Assembly: GCA_030544215.1 (NCBI GenBank)
Contig: JARZZO010000004.1
Span: forward strand, 40,537,980 to 40,601,979
Direction: 5' to 3'
Origin: Zantedeschia hybrid cultivar
Lineage: Eukaryota > Streptophyta > Magnoliopsida > Alismatales > Araceae
DNA length: 64,000 bases
Below the pieces are notes generated by a model. It was not told the origin of the DNA. It saw nothing but the letters and a program-made list of their open reading frames with translations, and searched no databases. The position numbers and the translations under genes are program-made. Positions 56,960 through 64,000 of this stretch are shown piece by piece. Each line of letters begins with the position of its first letter. The stretch's first letter is position 1.

Positions 56960-59900
56960 CTAATATGGATAATAACCCGTAGATCCTTCTGATTCATCAT
57001 CTGGTTGCTGTTGTTGGTATCCATAATAAAGTTGCATATGTTCCCTATATTCACCATAACTAAACAATAATGTAGTCAAGTCGTGCATCCTTCTTTGAAT
57101 CCCTTTTGGAGTATACGCTTGTTGACTTGATGAAATTGCAGAATCAGGATGCAAAGAAGCAGCTTGAGGATAAGAAGACCTTGACTATAACTGCTACTGG
57201 GTGGATGGAATTGAAAGCCTTCATACTCTACTCGATCTCCCCAGCTATACATGCCTGCTTCTTGTTGGCCACCTCCATAACCTGACTGCTGTCCATATTG
57301 ACCTTGTGAATCATAATCTCCTTGGCTTTCATGCTGTCCTCTTTCAGTGTCAATATACAAGGAGAAAGAAGGTGCATACATTTCGCCCCCGATAGTAGCA
57401 CCTGCAGCTGTACCAACATCATCACCAGGAGACTGTGTCCCATCATCATCATCATCTTGATCATAATCAACAATTAATTTCCTCTTGACATTACTTGATT
57501 TTTTCTTTTGTTTTGCCTGTTTTTGATGGCTTTGTTTTCTTTCTAGATCCTTTTGCAAGTTGACCCGATCCAATAATCCTTTTCCTCGTAATGTATGCCT
57601 CACATAAATTTACTTCATCTCATCAATCGCAGGATCGTCTCTGGCAACTAGATTAGTCCTCTCAAGTGTAGATGTACTCCTTCTCAAGAATGATGGTGGC
57701 CCAACCATTCTAGGAGTGACTGACCTACTATCTGATTCTGAGTGTCTAGTAGGCTCAAGCTCAGTATCAGGTTCAAATAAAGGCATATGCTCAGTCTGAC
57801 TCTGATGCTCATGTGAAGGAGGAGGTGAATTTTCTTTTTGTCTTTTTGAGGTTCTTAATTCTAGATCTCTAGCAACAACTCCATCAAGTATGCCCTCTGC
57901 CCATTCTGTATTCGGGATCAAAAACTGGCTGATCGATAGTTGCTCGTATCTCAACCCAAGTCTGCAAGGGATTATCATTATCAAATAACTCTTTCACATC
58001 AATTTGGCCAACAACATCTTCTGTATGCCCTGCAGCTTGTTTCTCCCTCAATTGTTGTCTCAACCGGATGTTTTTGATCCTCAATCTCATATTGTAATGG
58101 CAGTACACTAATTTGTCAAATCGTTCAGCCTTTAACTGGTTAAGAATTTTTAAGTATATAAGGTTAAACGTGGTCCAGTTTCTTTCACATTGGCTTGCCG
58201 ATGTCGTTTGACTCAAAACCCTCACTGCAACGGAAGCCAAGGGATTATAACACCTATGTCTGTTGTACACCATTATCCACCACTCAGCTATGCCATCAGT
58301 AAAAAACAAAAAAAATATTTAATGTATGTTCTTATTTCTTATGCACATATGACAACAATGTAATCACTAAGTATACCTGGGTTCACTTTCTTTACGGCAA
58401 TTTGCGTAGGGTCTTCATTATATGTCTCCAGCCTTAACCTATAAGCCTCCATCTACAAAGATGGAATTAACAATTAATATAATTCATGGACTCTTGAAAA
58501 TACAAGTAATTGGATATGTCTTAAAGTCAATTCTTCATATAAGAGATAAACACCTGTCTTTCTGCCTCAATTCTATCTTCTATTGTCCTCGACAAGCGTG
58601 CAATCACATTCAGTGTGCCTTGGATTACCTCTCCATCAATGTGTAATTGAGGACTGTACATTACTCAAGGATTTAAAAAATAACCTGCATTTAGGTGGAT
58701 AATTACTAAATAACAATTTAATAAATAATCTCTCTTGTAACAGTATAAGACTTTACTTACCAGCTGCATGCAAGTCGTAGTGTAATGTGCTTTCCCATCT
58801 GACATCAATAAGGTCCCACCACTTCATCTAAGTGTTGGGAAATATGTTCTTGATGTGCACTTTAGCAATGTCAATTGCCTCGTACAAATATCCCATGTAA
58901 TTCTTATCATCTCTATCCACCAATTTTAAGACCTGTACGAGAGGTTCCGCCAACTTCAGATAAGTCTGCATATTACTCCAAATTTTTTTGTTCTCTATGA
59001 TTTTCCCCACTTCCAAATGTTCACATTTAGATTCATTGGAGGTGGTTCGCATATACTCCAAGAACTCCGTATTAAACATAAACCCCTTGATCTCATTCCT
59101 GAATTTTTGCAAAGATTTTAAAGAAATAAAATTAGATGTAAATCTTGTAGGCCCCGCACAGATGAGATCTCAGCCCCCAGATGTTTTTTCTCTGAACATA
59201 TTCAAGATCCTAGGATGACCATAAATAAATTGGGTAATTCTTTATGCTATCTTTACTGTCTTGCTGACAGTCGGGTCCTTATCAATATTTTCAAGCATCA
59301 AGTCCAGACTATGCGCTGCACATGGGACCCAATAAAGGTGTTTGCACTTGTCCATTAACTTCTTCCCTGTAGTCTTATAACTTGGTTCATTATCAGTGAC
59401 CACCTGGACAATATTTTCCTCTCCAATTTTCTGTACCATCTGATCCATCAAACCAAATAAATATTTGGCGTTCTTTGAATAGTTTGATGCATCAACATAT
59501 TTCATAAAAACTGTCCCTTCAGTGCAATAAACAAGAAAATTAATCATGGACTTCTTCGTGGTACCAGTCCAGCCATCGCACATAATTGTGCATCTTCTCT
59601 CCTTCCAAACAGTTTTAAAACTTTCAACCTACTGTTGAAGCTCCTCATATTCTCCATCAAGTCCACGTGCATATATGTCTCGACGTGTGGGGGCTTTGAA
59701 CTCACGACTATGATCTGCTATTGCATCAATCATAGGCTGAAAATAAGGAAACTGAGCAGCATGTGAGGGAACACTTGGATGCAAAAATTATTTGCAGATG
59801 CTTTTAAAAGCATGTCCTGCCACTTCAGCTGACTTTTTTACTCCTCTCATTGCTTGCTTGATTTTTGGTTGAGTAGAATTCTGTCTTCTAAAAAGATAAC

Positions 59901-60417
59901 TGTCCATAGGACCCACTTGGCCTCTAGCTTGACTTGTACCTGTTGTTGATGGTCTATCACCTCTCCTTCGGGCTTCGTCTTTTTCTTGTTACCACAAACT
60001 CTCTCTTCTAGTTGCAGCCATCTCAAGATCTTCATCATCATCATCATCACTAGAGTCTACAATTTGTTCAGTCTTTTGCCTCTCACGTATAGAAATGCCA
60101 CTGGCCCCAATATACATCCCTTTGCCTTTTCTATTATGTTTACTTGAAATCTCGTCTTGAAATTCAACCTCCTCTTCATTCTTTTGCTCCTTTTGTGCTT
60201 TCTGGCCATGCAACAATTCACGCATCTCGTTGGCGACTTGTCGGAGACAGACAATACACCTTGTCATCTGTCCTGTCTTCCCTGCTAAATGTTCTTTTCT
60301 TCGAGTGATTCCACCACCAATCTCTTTGCTACAATATTTACATTTCACTCTCCTCTTTGCAGTATTAACTAAGGTGATATGGGCCCACCCTGGGTCCTGC
60401 TCTTACTGTTCAGCCAT
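56960..60417 (-). pseudogene. hAT transposase (BED, DUF659, hAT dimerisation), broken
   Basis: ATG at 60417 (MAEQ, then TAA where copy 1 has CAA). BED finger VKCKYCSKEIGGGITRRKEH; DUF659 core CDGWTGTTKKSMINFLVYC, NIVQVVTDNEPSYK and HLYWVPCAAHSLDLML; middle domain ending near 58828; small exons; dimerisation region TSASQCERNWTTFNLIYLK (58309-57884); acidic linker; Gly/Tyr/Gln-rich tail ending at 56960. Stops at codon 5, after RRESLW, at SICK and others. It retains an intact CGA codon where copy 1 has the TGA at 13131. Confidence 0.85.
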
Positions 60418-60449
60418 GATCCTACAATAAGAAAGAAAAAAATAGAAAC

Positions 60450-60950
60450 AAATATAAGATCATTTGCCATTATGCTCTTACTTTAAAATATGCAATGGAG
60501 CATAATTAGACTTCAATTGATGTTTAATTTAAGTAATTAGACAAAAGTCTCAATTTTTAACTACTAATTAAGGTCAAAATTGGGGGTTTTCCCTAATTAA
60601 CTGTCGATTAACGGAATTCACAGCATGCTCCTAATTTAAAATATGCAATGAAACTTAATTAGGTTTCAATTAATGTTTAATTTAAGTAATTAGACAAAAG
60701 TCTCAATTTTTAACTGCTAATTAGGGTCAAAATTAGAGATTTTCTCTAATTAACAGTCGATCAACGCAATTCACAGTATGCTCCTAGTTTAAAATATGCA
60801 ATGAAGCTTAATTAGGCTTCAATTGATATTTAATTTAAGTAATTAGACAAAAGTCTCAATTTTTAATCGCTAATTAAGGTCAAAATTGGGGGTTGTCTAT
60901 TTTACTAAGAAAATGAACGTAAACAATCTAAGAATTAGTTAACAACTACA
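60450..60950 (-). repeat. ~154-bp tandem array, 3 units, in hAT copy 2 leader intron
   Basis: aaaatatgcaatg recurs near 60486, 60640 and 60792 with the same flanking words as the 8-unit array of copy 1 in reverse complement. It lies between the acceptor next to the ATG (60420) and the leader-exon donor near 60985. Confidence 0.85.
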
Positions 60951-61320
60951 AAATAATCACTAGATTTAAAATATATATCATACCTTATTGTTTTTTCACC
61001 CAAAACGGTGAAAATGTCTCCGGCAATGGGTGAAAACTTCTCCAGCAGCGGCGGTGGCGGGTGGCGGCGGCTCCTTCCCCTCCTTTCCTTCCCCTCCTAC
61101 TGTCAAAAACGGCCTACCCCTCTCACAGATCTGTTTCTGTGAGAGGGGAAAGTGAAACACCCCTTTAAGGAGTGTTTCACGGGCGTATCGGTTAAGTACC
61201 GGCTTGGTACAAATTTTTTTTTTTTGACCGGTACCGGCCATTATTGGCTGAGCCGGTATCGGTCCCGGCTGATACTGGTATGTACCGGTACCGGCCGATA
61301 CTGCCATCCATGGTGAGGGG

Positions 61321-62090
61321 TGCCATCGGTTCAAGCAACCGGTGGCCACCCCTTTCCCCTCTCTTCCTTTTTCTTTTTCTCCATTAATTTATATGTGAGA
61401 GAGAGAGAGAGAGCATTGAATGTGAGAGAGAGAGAGAGAGCATTGAATGTTAGAGAGAGGGCATTAAATTAGAGAAAGAGATCTCTTTTAATGCAAGGCC
61501 ATTAAGGGGCCATAAAATTCCTCTGTCTCACGCATCCTCTTAATTTAATGGGGAAATAAAGCCTCCCCCATTATTGTGATAATCATTGGAGCATTAAAGA
61601 ATTCTTCACTAGTGGAGAGGCCATTAACTTGGGAACTCATTGGAGCATTAAATGCTCCTATTTCAAGGCTATTGATGGCCATAAATCTCTTCTTTTTCTT
61701 TTTTTGCTTTTTTTTGTATTTAATGGAAGAAACCCCCCACTATTGGGGGGTGTGCTTGTAACTGGTGGAGGGGGGGGGGGGGGGGGACTCTTTGGCATTT
61801 AATGTGGGCAGATTGGAACCGGTGGGGGGATCTGACCTCCCTCTTTTCTTCTTTCTTTATTGCCCAATTTCTCTCTTTTTTTTCTTCTGCATTTAATAAA
61901 GGAGACGCCCCCCCCCCCATTGGTTTAGACTCTGAGTGGGAACTAGTGGGGGGTGAAGCCTTCCTCCCTCCCTCTATTTATGGCTCCATTAAAGGCCTTT
62001 AATGGGGCTTTCTGAATTTCTTTTTTTGCCCCTCCATTTTTTTTTTTTTTTTGCCTTTGTAAAAAGAGGGTAACAAGTACTTAATTATTA
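61321..62090. other. Right LTR remainder and homopolymer-rich sequence
   Basis: (GA)n tracts (61397-61440), then LTR text to ~61645. Beyond this come runs of T, G (61770-61787) and C (61907-61918). Repeats of the type catttaatg and gccattaa may still belong to the LTR or its neighbour. No gene. Confidence 0.4.
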
Positions 62091-62639
62091 CAAGTCAGAT
62101 TTTCGTGCAATGGTCCTCCAATTAAGAGAAGGGTTCATGGCTAAAATAAGTCATCATGTTCTTTTTATAAGACTAAACTTACATCTAGATACATGCTTAG
62201 GTGTACAAGACCTGACCAAATCTTATTACTTGCTAAAACAGGGAGAGAACGCTGAAAAACATTCATGACAGCATGTAATTTCATGATTAAAGCATGTTTT
62301 TCTTTAATTTTTCATAAACGTAACCTAGCCTCATATTCTTTTTCACGGGTTAAACCAGTATGATGATCTTTTTTCATAAACTAAGCTTCACCTCTTAATT
62401 CTTAAGCACATAAAACTCCACCTACCATGGCTCTTGCTAAAACAGTGGGAAACTGCTGAAAACAATCATGAAGAATATGCTTTTTTCGTGGTCTTTTAAT
62501 CCTCTTTAATAGTTTCCTAAAACAAAAATAAACTTGATAGAGTTCCTTTTGTTTATCATGAAATTTACTCCATAAGTTCCAAAAACCCAAAATAAAGGGA
62601 ATATACAGCAGGAGTATCACCTCACTTAAAAGGAGAGTT

Positions 62640-62830
62640 GCCGCCTGACCATCACTAAGCTGCTGCTGGACTGTCGCCAAGCTGCCGTTGGGCTGTTCCT
62701 CACTCCCTTCTCCCGCTGTCTTCTTCTCTTCCCTCTCTCACACTTTCTCTCACCTGATTCCTTCCTAAGATAGTAGGGGAATGGAGGGGTGACCTTCTAT
62801 TTATAGGGATTTGAGAACGTGGAATGAGGA
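62640..62830 (-). promoter_or_regulatory. Possible LTR or gene promoter, TATA at 62798-62805
   Basis: The minus strand reads CCCTATAAATAGAAGG followed ~35 bases on by a GA-rich leader (ggtgagagaaagtgtgagag). This is the layout of a plant LTR or gene core promoter firing leftward. No coding region follows within 600 bases, so a retroelement LTR is more likely. Boundaries unknown. Confidence 0.35.
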
Positions 62831-63017
62831 TGTGGGAACTTTCTGAAAGGTTGTGGGGAGGTATAAGGTTTTAAGACCACTAACAAGGTCCAATATATGC
62901 CCATGAAGGGTCCAACAAATAACCCAATAAAGGCCTATTGTCTTCAGCCCATTTTGGGTCTAGTAATAGTCCAAAACTGCAGCTCATTAATAGTCTAATA
63001 TCCTACTAAGGGATATA

Positions 63018-63530
63018 GACACGGGTGTCAAGTGTTGACAAGGATACGTGTGTCGGACATCACAGATTGTTAAAAATAGGATAGGACGACATAGAAATAA
63101 TATAAATTTGTGTAATTTAAAATTATATATAACTATTAATATACATAAAAAAATCAATGAAAATTCTTAAAACCTTTAACTAAGTCAATTAAATACGTCA
63201 TCTAAAGTTTGAAGTATTCAAAACTTAGATAAATATAATAGGTATAAGGAATTTATAATCAAATTTGTTGAAGGAAGGATCTAAACACAATTTTCATTCT
63301 AAGAGAATATACAGTTTGAAGTATTCAAAAGTCATTATTGTTGTGGCCCACCCCACTCAATCTCAGGAGATGACGTAGCCGTTTCATGTAAGGCGTGAGT
63401 GGAAGAAGTGTAGGTGGAATGGTGGGAGCGAGGAGCAGCAAAGAGGCGGCAACGACAACAGGACTTTGGCACGTGTTGACATGAGTCAACACCCATGTCC
63501 GTGTCGACTCGTGTCGACACAGCTGTCTGG
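63018..63530. mobile_element. GTGTCGAC/GTGTTGAC-rich MITE
   Basis: The left end has gacacgggtgtcaagtgttg, the right end has gtgttgacatgagtcaacac and gtgtcgactcgtgtcgacac, each itself palindromic. The AT-rich middle lacks coding capacity. It looks like a common plant MITE type. TSD not recognised. Confidence 0.45.
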
Positions 63531-64000
63531 GCATTTTGACCGTGCCACTCTAATCACAGCTAATATCTCTTAGTGCAAGGCCCATCCATGTTTTAAGGCT
63601 CATTAGGCCCATTAGTTTATAGGAAAATTTTATTTAAACCCTCACTTTTTTTATTTATTTCCTTTCCATCCTAAACCTTATTATTTTAAATTTGTACCCT
63701 CACATTTTCTTAACTTGCTCCTCTTGTTTTCTTTTAGAGTTTTAATTAGGACTTTCTTCTTTTAATTTTCTTATCACATTTAAACCTTGGACTTTTCTTT
63801 GTTGCGTATGTATCCTTGTAGATTTTGCAGGTCCTGACATATACTTCCTAAAAATTTCAAATTTTATGCATTTGGCCGTTCAGTATGATTAATATCAAAA
63901 GTAGTAAGAACAATGAACAAACGTAAAGGGTTGCTTTTCGCATCTCAATGCCATCTCGACATGTTGGAGAGCCGCTCCTTTGTTGTCATCCTCACCTCCT
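63531..64000. other. No feature recognised to the window end
   Basis: AT-rich, only short frames. No AP4E C-terminal exon is visible here. Confidence 0.4.

Larger units (their letters stand above)
56603..61312 (-). mobile_element. hAT transposon copy 2, 4710 bp, TSD GTRAGGGG
   Basis: Ends tatggatggcagtatcgg and, inverted, catggatggcagtatcgg. TSDs are GTAAGGGG (56595-56602) and GTGAGGGG (61313-61320). Layout mirrors copy 1: subterminal GGTACCGG repeats, leader exon, leader intron with the ~154-bp array (3 units), transposase, C-terminal tail. It is inserted in the right Tat LTR. Stops make it inactive, though its reading frame is less damaged than that of copy 1. Confidence 0.88.
43886..61650 (-). 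mobile_element. Tat-like Ty3/gypsy element, gag only, multiply nested
   Basis: Long LTRs lie at 43886-~45640 and 54627-~61650; the right one is interrupted by two DNA transposons. Orientation is minus: the primer site abuts the right LTR (54602-54620), gag text reads leftward, and TATA boxes in both LTRs face left. Gag-like frames occupy 51000-54554. No protease, reverse transcriptase or integrase motif is visible; 45665-49770 holds minisatellites instead. Outer TSDs could not be read because the far LTR ends are unclear. A defective element, probably mobilised by relatives in the past. Confidence 0.65.
54627..61650 (-). repeat. Right (5') LTR of Tat-like element, split twice
   Basis: LTR segments 54627-54877, 55522-56602 and 61313-~61645, interrupted by an AGGCG element and hAT copy 2. 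A TATA box facing left is at 56508-56515. The outer end is uncertain because similarity to the left LTR fades near 61645. Confidence 0.65.

Noticed and set aside
1..64000. A novel defence, biosynthetic or regulatory gene system
   Set aside because: Apart from AP4E and an SF1 fragment, all coding signals trace to transposable elements; no cluster of unknown intact genes exists in the window.

Overview
The window is nuclear DNA of a flowering plant. Its only recognisable single-copy host gene is the epsilon large subunit of the AP-4 adaptor complex (AP4E), on the + strand. Nine internal exons (positions 2165-38157, 413 codons) were placed by matching the translation to the plant AP4E protein as I recall it. 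Every junction is GT-AG and every intron is phase 0. The first ~200 codons lie left of the window. The C-terminal linker and appendage exons are not found in the 25.8 kb to the right of the last exon. The species cannot be determined; the very low gene density and nested transposons suggest a large, repeat-rich genome.

Left part (1-9300): an antisense LINE ORF1 fragment cut by the window edge, then AP4E exons with introns holding a LINE 3' end, a 203-bp hAT MITE and a ~0.5-kb retroposon with a 13-bp target-site duplication (TSD).

Giant intron (8929-32396, 23.5 kb): a stack of nested insertions. A short non-autonomous LTR element (9330-17116, minus) has its right LTR split by a 5.4-kb BED/DUF659 hAT transposon (11324-16768, plus). 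Next is an L1-like LINE (about 17118-23300, minus), split by a solo LTR and a 970-bp AGGCG-rich element. Then come a second short LTR element (24884-26003, plus), a LINE 3' fragment, a piece of a splicing factor 1 (SF1/BBP-like) gene (27195-27478), a second LINE (27506-31010, minus) split by two tandem MITEs, an (AT)n block and a perfect palindrome.

Middle (32397-43885): four more AP4E exons whose introns show old tandem duplications, then 5.7 kb without a recognisable gene.

Right part (43886-~61650): a Tat-like Ty3/gypsy element on the minus strand with long LTRs, a primer-binding site, a decayed gag and no visible pol. The place where pol would lie holds three successive minisatellites, one interrupted by a 2175-bp LTR-like insertion with a 5-bp TSD. 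Its right LTR is split by an AGGCG element and by a second hAT copy (56603-61312, minus) of the same family as the first. The last 2.3 kb holds an LTR/promoter-like stretch and a GTGTCGAC-rich MITE.

No wholly new biological system is evident. The most useful observations are the hAT family with three members, a shared AGGGG-like target site and internal empty-site controls; the variable tandem array in its 5' leader intron and the prion-like tail of its transposase; the tandem MITE pair with three copies of one TSD; the minisatellite-filled gag-only element; and the SF1 fragment.
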